DNA of 64,000 nucleotides. Source: UBA1724 sp963621575. GTDB lineage: Bacteria > Verrucomicrobiota > Lentisphaeria > Oligosphaerales > Oligosphaeraceae. Location: the NCBI GenBank assembly GCA_963621575.1, contig CAVFEH010000011.1:5478-69477 (forward strand). Direction: 5' to 3'. Position numbers and translations under genes: made by a program. The notes beneath the pieces were generated by a model, which worked only from the letters and a program-made list of their open reading frames with translations, was not told the origin of the DNA and did not search any database. Positions 38,501-43,561 of this stretch are shown in pieces (position 1 is the stretch's first letter; every line of letters starts with the position of its first letter).

Positions 38501-39471
38501 GCCACTCCGATGGCGATGCCTGCATCGCGGCACAGGCGGCCAATCTCCTTGTAGTTGTCTTCGTTTGCCTCGGAGTAATCCGCTGCCGTGAAGCGGGCGC
38601 CCGGATTGAGGGTCATGAGGGACCAATTGTAGGCGCCACCCTTTCCCGTGCCACCCATGGTGGTCATTGTATAAGGCCAGGCCTTCATCATCATGTTTTC
38701 GCTGCTGCCGACACTCAGCGTCTTCGTGATGGGGGTCAGCCTCTTCTGGGGCCACTCGTAGTAGCGAAGAATCTGAGACGTGGTGGTGGCGGTACAGCCA
38801 ACCACGGCGTTGTTCGGGTTGCCCTCTTCCTCTTTGGGACCGTCCACGGTGGGAGTGGGGGTGTAGTAGTTGTAGCATGCGTATTTCGTGCCACTGTTGC
38901 GGTCGTCAATGGCGCCCTGGCTCCACTTGGTCTTGGTGAAGTAGTCGACCCAGATATCGTCGATGGTGGCGGCCTGCCAGGAACGGGTCTTCCTGGTGGA
39001 GGTGTACTGGTTCCACTCCTCCTGGTTCTTCTGGTAGTACTGTGCGGTGGCGTCGTCGGAGGCGCCGCGGGTCTTGCGGGCGCTCTCGTCGTACTCCTGG
39101 TCTGCCACAGCCAGGCGGTTGGACATGTCGGCAACGATCAGCCAGCGGAGGGGATTTCCGGCGGCATTATCGAAAGCGCCCTCGTTGTTATAGAAGAGGA
39201 CGGGCGCCACGCGGGTGTCGTTGGAGACCACCAGGAATCCCTGGGGGGCGAAGGAGACGGCGTATCCGTAGACGGCGCCACCTTCCTCAACGGCCACGGC
39301 GTCCCCGACCTCGCGGGCAATGCCGTCGGCAGCGACGGGGTTCCCCTGGCTGGCAAGCCAGCCCTTGGCGAAGGCGATGGCCTGCTCCTGGGTGACGGTG
39401 GCAGCCTGGATGTTCACGCCAAGAATCAGCGCAAAGACCGCAATACCAAGACGAACGAGTCGTTTCAGCAT
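20533..39471 (-). CDS. Giant secreted C10 peptidase (streptopain-like) with LamG, TSP3-type and PPC domains
   Basis: About 6312 residues. ATG 39469-39471 has AGGAG 8 bases upstream and a signal peptide (MLKRLVRLGIAVFALILGVN). Next comes a Spi-type propeptide (about 25-110, ending GFLVVSNDTRVAPVLFY) and a C10 cysteine protease with Cys226 (VVGCTATTTSQILRYYEW) and His387 (GHSIYADGYG, then FYHFNMGWGD), as in SpeB. A carboxypeptidase-regulatory-like domain (about 453-555) leads into some 3100 residues of adhesin-like beta modules carrying DxDGxG loops. A Pro/Gly/Asp linker (about 3732-3758) and TSP3-type calcium repeats (about 3760-3807, 4245-4360, 4945-5025) alternate with three LamG domains (about 3945-4125, 4395-4560, 5040-5220). 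A coiled coil lies at 4156-4224, a PPC domain at about 5675-5810, and two GWNLVALPL/KGYWIY repeats form the end. Export is inferred from the signal; no LPXTG is seen. The frame is intact throughout. Confidence 0.85.
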   Translation of the reverse strand: MLKRLVRLGIAVFALILGVNIQAATVTQEQAIAFAKGWLASQGNPVAADGIAREVGDAVAVEEGGAVYGYAVSFAPQGFLVVSNDTRVAPVLFYNNEGAFDNAAGNPLRWLIVADMSNRLAVADQEYDESARKTRGASDDATAQYYQKNQEEWNQYTSTRKTRSWQAATIDDIWVDYFTKTKWSQGAIDDRNSGTKYACYNYYTPTPTVDGPKEEEGNPNNAVVGCTATTTSQILRYYEWPQKRLTPITKTLSVGSSENMMMKAWPYTMTTMGGTGKGGAYNWSLMTLNPGARFTAADYSEANEDNYKEIGRLCRDAGIAIGVAYYHTNAGETGGNVSSGTFKQFDYFATNNAGSMYDAIRASLDAHRPVPVSIYAAINLSDASAGHSIYADGYGTHNGRWFYHFNMGWGDSGSNGWYNLDEHFASAWGKSTVGINAINIYRNMKLQANEDLNGYIISGRVTDANGVPVAGVKASIKKQGEDATWQTMLAWYDRVDGGDCHAQVKEGEAGYGAEYYRNGTDGKGIWAIDKVAKGNSYEIVLEKDGYIFLGDKEINNLSSNKWGLNFIAVPEEVGELALKGWSLENGVLVLQFNRAIGGVKIDGSAATLTAGGRNYSLKGFAFASAAESDTILVDVSSLGELTDATLTLKSSFLYYDVDGTGDHTDIYNVPVINVGPAIVNQPASTVTQSAVVTAITRNGNEFLASGNILSFKVDATGDVKAEDFRVTVTRSYQGGEGSYAEVRGTSAPAAAIGSLEGDILTVNVGEGYGFVRLDYLPAEGDAFLGGETYMVDNAAPAIIASKIEKKDGNQYVTLTFNKPVGGEGTVARIYGTNLGSDGNVYRYAETIDNGNVLFRKGASEIPDGVFSSDVDSYLWGSGLDGQTAKGHFDEIGDNGKVSVKIQVSIISKDDIEVGYLRWIDVDGNGTFDLGTDAFALQYCNEIYGKNGRSTSDLYTIDRSGLIPSIVINAPTYGVKKEDGTYSSAAGVTEVTFTDQTGPEVYNLVWLGPGSYPTGTHELKFINDIDSDTLERIAYYSSTGIAFPQNFQINSGTSIDNTKKTQLMEFFTSWTSEGSGAWIDNSVDGSLTYVAGQDTLLMGNGVADGFTGEAVTTGSNLYYIDLDQSNSVSSADFIWKDGDGDGAWTDPKADDDVNLGKALPSQLNWRDPVAAGDFKVILKANGGTATSVRVDEVTDANGVALTGAASVIRCRLSISPKMTSSSTEPIPSGVETIEIRPYADAIYDANGNVASETSTSGELPLSAIGGLYVSKATLGADNGSIALRFSKRVVGNNRKLGSSNLIKIAEDTPHYYANEGDTYTSTITASHFKVYAVYGDSTEEALTLYSSTDAHVYNPGIHHREGSNYVIIDLLGANLAANAPLLAPAGKTLASIRVEFNGIYDYEGDALSDSSITLTAKSAYKPGYAGLLPPMFTNKKGSYTFVSALGDNANYTTEEIIGTAVLVGEDVVVTPGILGDPGYVWTSADTTNNIYTFQHDSIDITKQDGVDAGEMCFGMYYRDLDADGRVDAVDMNFFNPWGHDAKNPAQLMVGSSAMSNFIVWVHSDDADNVENKIASETSWGAFPGLDKYPLNTVDKDSALYNLITEGRTPTGWQRAAVTGVSVIQQNANHGLATDAAGWNLDDANYIYSTIRVTFDQTNVAPRTYGDRQVMVTYVNPRFEDEQIYDKRINSGYGVDIIAADSDVTVKIPYIDKEGKEATVDYTYEHVNAGLKNVDFSSDDETAGIYWIRTVDQTALEAEDAGALDAIWICDSFGPACAWDGVAPQAVSAVAWRATPYLKANSGDSLDTYEFLDVRFSEPILGADDLGIRQGENVVSGYNASEQSYTDLSKGAVGATFVSDSTIRFRFQAGASIDDLSFAYRGTLFSANPIEHAFGPGTVMGEWAQFDVTAPGVHPVQSAYQVLGGSAEEPLEVFRIENANGGTMTNYASGLTFSSGSNIQPNCKAGVAGVLSATPQVSTTSRNGDRGDVAAYSIAVQGGEFSSGDVEITTNDGSITVKAKDTSMHPGSSFYATLKNVSVTNGKIEGNLAGNKDWSKPSVGNTCAYHAFAAPAATSYITAAYSTEKTPANTLLSGPIYIYGKAQPAMQSKTSRINVGKETAVASLDLAAPASYKLTAVKVRLVDASYGAFDPAVSLKPLADDGTSGVLLYDLSTGKPVKLSADNLTWSELGTTAEGLLYREVTLKPLNGVAVPTVGGEPGSADFEIRVVPSDSFRFGESFYAQIPDDGLKMGAYQSGDSVADTWGTPDGTKGYRLTDTRFYDANGDDRWNAGESLANGEDSAASNLNYTTFVPYYDGGTALDMSKTCASKLDLQENGINTREIYYAKKNGALNPETDPWKGLFGQFGTIAGTSTSGSSYDLEYNVSYEPGDDLWYDVGGTLGVYDEGIDIPIFGNADFFALPWAVQEFGARGIQLRAAAPAVTADVSNGNVSAPSQEPIPVLAVNLQDASRGFGPRYVLDGSILVETISKNLSAGKHNLVFKAADSSLTLDNGAAVVLSDVANQRFVVADESGTAFLVVRRLADVADFDGDGVTTGSIVALPEADQTVALTVGNDTARDIQQPSAISGVRVLSVGIDATVGDSTLTRNGTKLAWNGGAAVDASQAGIYVLKGASGSKADYIVVQTSVLGGATSETLPVYCANGRVVTPLRNISGVEIMAVGDMLKQGWYTISYDNGTIAFGNGGSVKLPAAGQFAIVYGDGVADDYSRPFLVVRRNGASLPNAAVTDRVFVNQNSLYWVDVTLHSVSGVTPSHFNDLTADQNSGVSLWWDMDGSGTFSASDMFVPLKETPVFVGGGDTWTCSLVPDPDFVTAWLNTPVNGTLQDNQNFFVCVKTTQDMSFGDSFRMSASFLEPSEPDYTYADYKNRDQSISFGTELKGIDNQLTRGAVVSFAEAVSQTITCTTVTNTLFAKETTYGQTVDAGELVSLISVNHFIKTATGATPYVTSVGIDLVNVEGFDPETALASLKATDSAKRGLILYRDANGDGKLDPSVDTAVECTILATYDEATGTTHYDFLLADESCVVPADQDKTADLFVVARMSDELPYGIRFYAAMDVDDIAYSTGAASVASGVKTDILSTSINADFADVVGVEPATATGGLLVRSAGSAVNGYQTVTLKRGLNGAYTLNWNGNSAVITDLTKPVTLTLGSGDSAIVVTFDPQRFFQEDVLAYSLAGAPVDANDGTAVALGSKLTSLAGSTTCLYTDVDMDGKFTLGTDRINQADSDKVFTAADHLSFYDVDGDGEWSENEPVFFDTDLVYSLPWMDVVIDTDSVATQGVGTKTVSLQDNALAILPETPAEGAAVADGELVLFYLDADGDANRNYDPLHDVIILRTCAGTAMGAWTLAADDQVILNPAAEDGDFVVADHLGEALRAFADTDYVKLSTPADGYSLDNAIILSVDENWDDMEMAWEFLANSARSIRRITPDNSNAEFATALSAASGIIGLDIANSGASDVVLTSITVRFDNVKGWNTSDFCKLTADETSGVQLWRDLDGNGAFDPAIDAFVPLSGAPSWSQEGNTQIVTLAPASNNAITSETQDGLFDFFVVVIPSTTANNTNLVDAGDQFTATINNSDVVLNKTLTKSPSVVTGVITIDSKPPQLESTASASESGEYVDMVILTFDEGMKRLSGTDLSVWTVIDVETGNAFEVTGCTLSTSGKIVTLTLGLPEGKTAADYDNTKLKVSASFTADTALTDYAGNPAELVAVDVDGQEIDPDPGPGPDPGPGPTPVDPDDPDDDDDPDFVDTDNDGIPDEWEMKYFGDLTTADDTTDFDGDGVTDLQEYKMGYDPIKTQTPGRSFYAELSNGKYLRVTQTAEGKFLLYGTTSDVTDLVVDAKFYLNATDGEVDFDGDGLANEAENKVFGTDPTRRDTDGDGLNDRDEIMAETDPTDASDPWSNKALDLILEAHEVIDLVYDEATNTIKRHTSTIAARTAPYAVVPDFNGMIDDLSKWSGELWFKLSDSSVASGTLLQKSADREGARGDFWFGLKDGKLALTLPNLFSATRLTTATLDWTVPTGTWVHAAFTVEQVAAARAQITILAYADGEEHLYDSGKIAARLRSTDDSVDGKLYFGDGSTATERLSVLLDEVRIWNKVLTQDEIAANRNVFLTADTANMAAYFACNYTVASGKKFPAVTYKTRSALSEALTQAKSNLESAQTAYGAAKSAYDASSSPSDEEKTALANAEAALESARSVYNQVYDAYAKEMASDGLAATFKGDARLSITDSEEYQDGDSDNDGIADWWEYSNFGDLDTADGDSDADDDKLSDYYEYLLRKQGADPNDPYSLAGDGKTLDGDVDSDGDGLTNAEEMNYGTDPLNGDTDDDGVSDKIEVAFNSNPLHPMSVVVLKSTGMPVEDSWNDVKDTDWTLYRATEAPSRSLDLGALDGDLELPYPDRFAVGTQVLGAYNDVYSGDFTLELWVKAENAASGVLFETRASDTGWGWRFLLENGIPRGEIFTSNDEVIAVVGGEGSTPALQEGVWTYLALCWSTQAHTLTIYRDKIAEISSFPVAYDVDFGAASEYARIEKIDGVAIDEFRFWGEARTPEQIEYWGEQIIPSPLNAVISYDAYTDASGTDVEDRYMERDYQLRANYRFDDGGKTVEDFAHFREDGYALTVADGSIIDFADGAKQIGGVDDVDGDGIPEWWMKTWNLNTFRNANDNEPSKGWLQVPGHQWKLNGTSTWSSMLMYDDDGNIIGLYGYQYGVAYSSLGGAMHYSTTWRNGKLVGVDATNASYGTVGGGNPEGGYITSNKQLSIDMAYVTMHKYVNLAVAPTEAYLTTRTGNGATITGVLVNKHLLSSEELSGNTNLAEYFQAGRNQVVIVWSRHNFHTVTYEIGEDEYDRKFYIGSVDADLTVDGKLVIARGHDYRYDPRAAWYYRATTADYDVDSMGTSFGNVGSDLNGYILNYGITGTSLDPYAHQYGALNDMDNDGIDLYNEYLIGSNPASRDSDNNGIADGKEDYDGDGLVNSVEINTLKTDPLSKDTDNDGVSDAAERASASDPTDWNSPVNYLYLLTDGTEDSYLQMPLQSRFALDTFTLEAMVSAENPANGGLILQRVVGTVDESKPLINYELGLNESGKPYISFSDKEGSTASRTLTAPDALDADTWTHLAATFDASTNIVTLFVDGVQVANGMTASQPITNGPALIYTRAGAGFKGGIDEIRIWNVVRTAAQIQENMDVSLTGKEEGMVAYYRFDDANLTKRAALAGYTDEELREDTSLCPTYLYCADSNVLNAFDWRNNWANAAVLHGTATVVEDPGRSSSFEVGIYAYSSGIEEGNEDPGFAYVSTSGEGTSDILQGVILSYPATAATENIIYKYFWLKTDASGYIADDLTYSSDSLYEVATGNVLSDSVVLGTSTELSLDEVDVAVGDFIQLVVAAVNSDGVTSILSVSKLIELKASDENHGIPAKLVLVSPVEDQTGLPDGKALQVKVRNENDFGGVAHISWYRNMNLVKSGSAEIGANATVTLEMNDTSKVKKGDVWSFKIWFEREGSTARSQAIPPAKTVDGQVTGEWVYLQIGTGFDEEIADSGKRVYGAPTKPESVKVTPEDPDTKSLLIATASGSKCKYAFNYYYQWYYKAVDSSQYVLAPRQDLPYWQPAVTDITDDIGTTQAGFSTYSLDEGDQVYCAVYAMNVYGEKSRSAVSNVVAIQAVGAMYEPNDHYDYANPIYPKTAWLSTSDANIQAHTFKSVDDQDWVWFTVPAGTDNRKMLVSFETNLGTMYAYGSTMASTSIPDTVLELYKLVNGNLKHIKTVRDFSSDNNLGISTSYARFENLALDAGIYYVNVYSQYRSSNDVGVTYYMHLYMEREPWTGESLVWDDPEGGVSSLELTPAAPGASDDLVAKLNVSAYTPEDTRVTDYRYLWYRNGIVVPLKGVSSVESYATSRYILDQAVKGYDTIPSDMLAEGDVWQCVVYPYSSTYGYGSALYSNTVTIGASSWRMNLTSRKTFKSGAEVVAGDEVVTLGWEEFATYGFDPTYDVAFPVLTVPKGDGTYVRQPLAQGALYSLGLSNEFATLSTDIRPYGNTASWFIVAEMGDPASDSIQEFALSWDATALPASTASGLTITQMRKRVDGYYESVLGTATSIEAGQAGEIVLSTDQLNNLQRDENGQKFAVFRVTIGAPDSMQTVTLKAGWNLVALPLTPLNGDVNDVFTVNGSKLYAGSVWQYEGGRYVAATNLVATKGYWIYAKTAATINVYGTAESDVISLSKGFNIIGPVYDIDDFEAAYKAAYPKVYEKIAKNADGGLEIYKFNPEDGGYHLAVVNGKYALKVGTGYWIKATEDVELPVIPTGK

Positions 39472-39759
39472 CTTCGTTTCTCCTAGTGTGGATGAGTGTT
39501 GCATGATTTTTATTTAAGAATTGTTTGATGATTCAGAAATCGTTGCCGCACAGTCTCTTCCATCACAGGAAGAGTCGCCTCCCACACACGGCCGGCAGGC
39601 CGCGGGGAGACTCTGCGCCACCCTGGAAATGAGCAAGAAACATGCCACCGTAGGCACAATCTGCCCCCAGGGTACAGCTAGGCTAGTAAGCCACAAAATA
39701 ACCCCATTTCTAAATTTTGCGAATCCGTGCCGGAATTTTTCCGTCCCTGCCGACCGCGC

Positions 39760-40695
39760 CTACGCCCTGGGGTGGAAGCGTTGGAAGGCGTCTTTGAGCC
39801 GGGAGGCCTCGGCGGAGAGATAGACTTGCGTGGTGGCGACGGAGGCGTGTCCCAGAAGTTCCTGGATGGAGCGGATATCTGCGCCGTGTGCCAGGAGGTG
39901 TGTGGCGAAGGAGTGCCGGAGGAGGTGTGGATGGACCTGCTGGCGGATGCCGGCCAGGCGCCCTGCCTCGTCGGTGACCTGCCAGACGGAGCGTCGATTC
40001 ATCGCCTTTCCCTCTAGATTCAATAAAATAAAGGGCGCCCGTCCCGTGCGGTCCAGAGCAGGCCGGCCGTCCTTCAAGTATTCCTGGAGGGTGTGGTTTG
40101 CACGCTGGTCAAAGGGGACGACTCGTTCCTTTCCGCCCTTCCCCTGGACCCGCAGGACGCCCCGTTCGGAATCCAGGGAGGTCATCCGGAGAGCGCAGAG
40201 CTCGCTGACACGCAGTCCTGTGGCATAGAGGAATGCCAGGATGCAGCGGTTCCGCAGATAGCGCGGGCGGTCTTTTTCCGCGGGGGGGGCATCATAGACG
40301 GCCAAAAGCCGCCGGGTCTCCTCCTCGGAGAGTGCCTGTGGGACCATCTTGGGGAGTCGCGGGGCGCCCATGAGCTCGGTGACATCCAGAGGGAGGAGCT
40401 TCTTTGAACGGAGGAAATGGAAGAATGCCTTCACCGAGACCAGCTCTCTTGCGCGGGTGCGGGGGCCCATTCCCTGTGCGGCCTCCCGCTCCAAAAAGTC
40501 CCGCAGATCCTCCCGGGTGACCGCCTCCAGTGAGACTACCCCCTGTGCCCGGAGAAACCCCCAGAGTTTGTCCAGATCCGTGCGATAAGCGCGGATGGTG
40601 AGTCGTGCCAGTCCCCGTTCCAGCAGGAGGAAATCCAGGAACTCCTTCCGGCATGGAAGGATTTCAGGCGTGGGTTGTTTCTCTTCGTCGACCAT
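39760..40695 (-). CDS. xerD: Tyrosine recombinase XerC/XerD
   Basis: A site-specific recombinase that resolves chromosome dimers at dif (or integrates elements). 311 residues: an N-terminal SAM-like DNA-binding domain (about residues 15-100, LDFLLLERGLARLTIRAYRT) and a catalytic domain with Arg162 (TGLRVSEL), His257-Leu-Leu-Arg260-His261, His283 (LLGHASVATTQ) and nucleophile Tyr292. Length and motifs are those of housekeeping Xer proteins rather than phage integrases. It cannot be assigned to XerC or XerD with certainty. It is 39 bases downstream of the EpmA-like gene and lies between that gene and the giant protease gene; no dif-like site was recognised nearby. Confidence 0.88.
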   Translation of the reverse strand: MVDEEKQPTPEILPCRKEFLDFLLLERGLARLTIRAYRTDLDKLWGFLRAQGVVSLEAVTREDLRDFLEREAAQGMGPRTRARELVSVKAFFHFLRSKKLLPLDVTELMGAPRLPKMVPQALSEEETRRLLAVYDAPPAEKDRPRYLRNRCILAFLYATGLRVSELCALRMTSLDSERGVLRVQGKGGKERVVPFDQRANHTLQEYLKDGRPALDRTGRAPFILLNLEGKAMNRRSVWQVTDEAGRLAGIRQQVHPHLLRHSFATHLLAHGADIRSIQELLGHASVATTQVYLSAEASRLKDAFQRFHPRA

Positions 40696-40734
40696 GGGAG
40701 CTCTTGGAGAGTGCGCCAGCGCGGCGGGTTCCCG

Positions 40735-41691
40735 TTAGAATGCGCGGACCTCGGCGATATCACTGGCGTCGGTGAGGACCATTGCCAGTCGATCCAGACC
40801 AATGGCGGTGCCGGCGCAGAGCGGAAATCCCTCCCACAGGGCATTCATGTATTCCTGGTCCATGGGATAGACCGGCCTGCCCTCCCGTTCCCGGAGCTCC
40901 GCGGTCTTCTGGAAGCGACGTTCCTGCTCCGGGGCATCCGTCAGCTCGGTGCAGGCATTGCCGATCTCCAGTCCAGCCACGTAGAGCTCCCAGCGGGCCA
41001 CCTTCCCGGGCTTTCCCGGAAGGAGGGCGGAGAGCCCGCTGCATTCCAGGGGGTATTCCGTCAAGAAGAGCGGTCGCTCTGTGCCCATATGAGGCTCCAC
41101 CTGCGTGCAGAGCACCTCCTCAAAACGCCCCTGGTCCAGGGCCTCCCGAAGGGAGCACTCCGCGTATTGCCGGAAGGCATCCTCCACTGTCAGGCGGTCC
41201 CATTCACTGGCGAAATCGATGGCATGCCCCCGGAAAGGGGCCGTGGCCATTCCGGGACGGACGGCCTCCAAGGCGGCGCGGATCATCCCCTGTGCGTCCT
41301 CCATGAGCTGCAGCCAGGTTCCGCCAATGCGGTACCACTCCAGCATGGTGAACTCCTCCCGGTGGTGGTCCCCACTCTCGCCCAGGCGGAAGCAGGGACC
41401 AATCTCGAAGAGCCGCGGCACCCCCGCCGCCAGCAACCGCTTCAAATGCAGTTCCGGGGAGGTCCGCAGCCATTTTCCCTCCCCCGCCTCCACGGCATCG
41501 ATGTAATCCTCCAGCGCCGGATCCCCCAGACGCACCGGCGACTCCACCTCCAAAAAGTCCTCCCCGCGAAACCACCCCCGCAGGGCATCCAGCATCCGCT
41601 GACGCCCGCGAAGACGCTCCACCTTTCCCCAAAGCTCCCGACGGTCCCGGCGGGCAGACTCGCGGTCCCGCTCAAAAAACAGCTGCCCCAT
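40735..41691 (-). CDS. epmA: EpmA-like EF-P lysine ligase (PoxA/GenX, class II LysRS catalytic core)
   Basis: 318 residues, the catalytic core of a class II lysyl-tRNA synthetase without the N-terminal anticodon-binding domain. Class II motifs: motif 1 VESPV, motif 2 FEIGPCFRLGE-(S)GDHHREEFTMLEW, motif 3 GTAIGLDRLAMVLT. This size and shape is that of EpmA, which attaches beta-lysine to elongation factor P. The start ATG 41689-41691 has AAGGAGG 9 bases upstream. EF-P (efp) and the partner epmB are not in the window. A tRNA-Lys gene with its own terminator lies immediately upstream, and xerD follows after 39 bases. Confidence 0.85.
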   Translation of the reverse strand: MGQLFFERDRESARRDRRELWGKVERLRGRQRMLDALRGWFRGEDFLEVESPVRLGDPALEDYIDAVEAGEGKWLRTSPELHLKRLLAAGVPRLFEIGPCFRLGESGDHHREEFTMLEWYRIGGTWLQLMEDAQGMIRAALEAVRPGMATAPFRGHAIDFASEWDRLTVEDAFRQYAECSLREALDQGRFEEVLCTQVEPHMGTERPLFLTEYPLECSGLSALLPGKPGKVARWELYVAGLEIGNACTELTDAPEQERRFQKTAELREREGRPVYPMDQEYMNALWEGFPLCAGTAIGLDRLAMVLTDASDIAEVRAF

Positions 41692-41749
41692 CCCTATGCT
41701 CCTCCTTACAAAACCACTGCGCCCCAAACAACAAGAGATGCCGTACAAC

Positions 41750-41782
41750 GAAAAACGCCTCATTCCGCGAGGACTGAGGCGT
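41750..41782 (-). terminator. Intrinsic terminator after tRNA-Lys
   Basis: The minus strand reads ACGCCTCA-loop-TGAGGCGTTTTTCGTT, an 8-bp stem with a U tract, 5 bases past the tRNA CCA. Confidence 0.85.
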
Positions 41783-41787
41783 GAAGA

Positions 41788-41863
<76 letters not shown>

Positions 41864-41884
41864 TTGATTTTGGGAACGGGGTAG

Positions 41885-41912
41885 AAGATAACGCCATTTC
41901 CCTGTTTTGCAA
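41885..41912 (-). promoter_or_regulatory. Sigma70-type promoter of tRNA-Lys
   Basis: On the minus strand: -35 TTGCAA (41907-41912), 16-base spacer, -10 TATCTT (41885-41890), 22 bases upstream of the tRNA. Confidence 0.45.
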
Positions 41913-41991
41913 GCGGGGAACCGCAAAAACGCGAAAAAAGAAAGGCGGTGGAGGTTTGACAGGAGGCCGTGGCGGCAACCGCACGCCGGAA

Positions 41992-43506
41992 TTACCGATA
42001 TGTCCGCCACGCCGCGCCAAAAGTTCCTGGCCGTGGGTCTATGCGTTTCCCGTCTAGGGGATACGGGAGAGGAAAAATGGGAATGGCGGCCTTTTCCATG
42101 GGGAGAGGCGTCCCGGGGGCTGTGAAGAGGAAGACAGTATGCGGGAACTTTCCGACGGCGTCGAGGAGTCTTTGGAGTTCCTCTTCACAGGGCGCATAAA
42201 GAGCCAGGCTGACATCGTCCTCTGGTGACATGGCGGAGGCGGCGGCCAGGAGTTGCGGGCTGTTCTCCGCGTCTCCCAAGAGAATCAAGGGAAGATCGCG
42301 CGCCTTGGGAAAGTTTTCCTGTAGTTGGCGACATAAGGCGACCATCCGGCTCTCCCAGTCTTCTCCCAGAGACAGATGGAGAATCGTGGCGTTGAAGTGG
42401 TGGAAGAGTGCGGGACGCAAACGGTGGCGAACCACAGGCGTCCAGTCGCGAAGAGAGAACTCCGGGCCATGCAGTCGTGCCGCGCGTTCCTCGGAGACGG
42501 TCTGAAAGAAGACCGCCGTCGCAATGGCGTCTTCCCGCGTCAACAGCAGAGTCTCCCCCAGGGAATCCAAGGAGAGCGAGAGCGCCTCATAGCCCCGCCC
42601 CTGTCGTTCCATTCGCCCCACGCCGTAGATCGCCAGCATAACGCAGAGCGAACACAGCGCCGCTGCGGAGCACAGGGTCCCGAAACCATTCAGAACTTCT
42701 GAACGGAATCGGAGTAGAAACAGCAAGAGCAGAATCGGCAGGAGATACCCGCCCGCAACAACCAACGGGCTCGTGAGGAAGGTGCTGAAACATCCCGCCA
42801 GAGCGCAGAGGACTCCCGTGGACACCACTGCCGCCAGAAAATGCCCCTCCAACGAATCCCGGCTCTTCCGAGCCTGCCGCCCCTCCACGAACAGCGCGCA
42901 GAGAAAGAGTGCCAGAAGCGTCCCCGCCAGGGGGAGTCCATGGATGCTGGCGCAATTCAGCAAATCGTTAAGAAAGTGATGGTAGTGTGCGTCGATGGAG
43001 AGAGGCTGATACCAAGCGCCATAGCGATACCCCGCCTCCTCTGCAGGCACGCCCGCCAAGGGAGCCTCGGCAATGACTGCGCAGGTGCCTTCCCAAAGAC
43101 GGAGGCGATTGTAGACCGACCCCTCATCTAGATCCCCCGCGCTGGCCACCCGCGCCGCCGTGCCCGGCAATGCCGTCAGCATCAAGCAAAAGAGTGCCAA
43201 CCAAACCAACGGACGGAGCCGGCGCAGCACACCTGACAGCACCAACAACGACACCGTCAACGCAAGGTAACTCCCCCGGGAATAGGTCAGAGATACCCCC
43301 AGAAGCGAAAGCACCAGCCCTCCACGCACACACCACAGCGCAGGACGGCGACACCCCCGCGCGCCGTCCTCTCCCGTTTCCCCACGACTCAGCCAACACT
43401 CCGCCACACAGAGCGCCACCACCACCCACGACAGAAAAAGCCCGCAAATGTTTGGCGTCTGAAACCAAAACCGCAATCTGTGATGGCCAAGAAAGGTGTA
43501 CCGCAT
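41992..43506 (-). CDS. O-antigen ligase/polymerase-like membrane protein, apparently short at the N-terminus
   Basis: 504 residues. The first half is membrane-embedded (about 8 helices) with landmarks of the Wzy/WaaL family: TPNICGLFLSWVV, a SLTYSRGSYLALTVSLLVL helix, NRLRLWEGTCAVIAEAPLAG and a periplasmic loop ending AHYHHFLNDLLN. The last 170 residues are a soluble domain of unknown role. In typical family members the PN-glf motif lies after about 130 residues and several helices; here it is near residue 17, so the N-terminal part is missing or the protein is a short variant. The preceding gene ends only 55 bases upstream, leaving no room for it. It may act on surface polysaccharide or LPS, in line with lptD and gmhA. 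Confidence 0.65.
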   Translation of the reverse strand: MRYTFLGHHRLRFWFQTPNICGLFLSWVVVALCVAECWLSRGETGEDGARGCRRPALWCVRGGLVLSLLGVSLTYSRGSYLALTVSLLVLSGVLRRLRPLVWLALFCLMLTALPGTAARVASAGDLDEGSVYNRLRLWEGTCAVIAEAPLAGVPAEEAGYRYGAWYQPLSIDAHYHHFLNDLLNCASIHGLPLAGTLLALFLCALFVEGRQARKSRDSLEGHFLAAVVSTGVLCALAGCFSTFLTSPLVVAGGYLLPILLLLFLLRFRSEVLNGFGTLCSAAALCSLCVMLAIYGVGRMERQGRGYEALSLSLDSLGETLLLTREDAIATAVFFQTVSEERAARLHGPEFSLRDWTPVVRHRLRPALFHHFNATILHLSLGEDWESRMVALCRQLQENFPKARDLPLILLGDAENSPQLLAAASAMSPEDDVSLALYAPCEEELQRLLDAVGKFPHTVFLFTAPGTPLPMEKAAIPIFPLPYPLDGKRIDPRPGTFGAAWRTYR

Positions 43507-43561
43507 TTCACAAGCGGAAAGCCCTGCTGCCTTGTGGCGCTCCGACGTCGATCCTTACCCT

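Noticed and set aside
41992..43506. Possible frameshift restoring a longer O-antigen ligase N-terminus
   Set aside because: The 55 bases before the next gene's stop, in all frames, contain no membrane helix, so no simple frameshift explains the short N-terminus.
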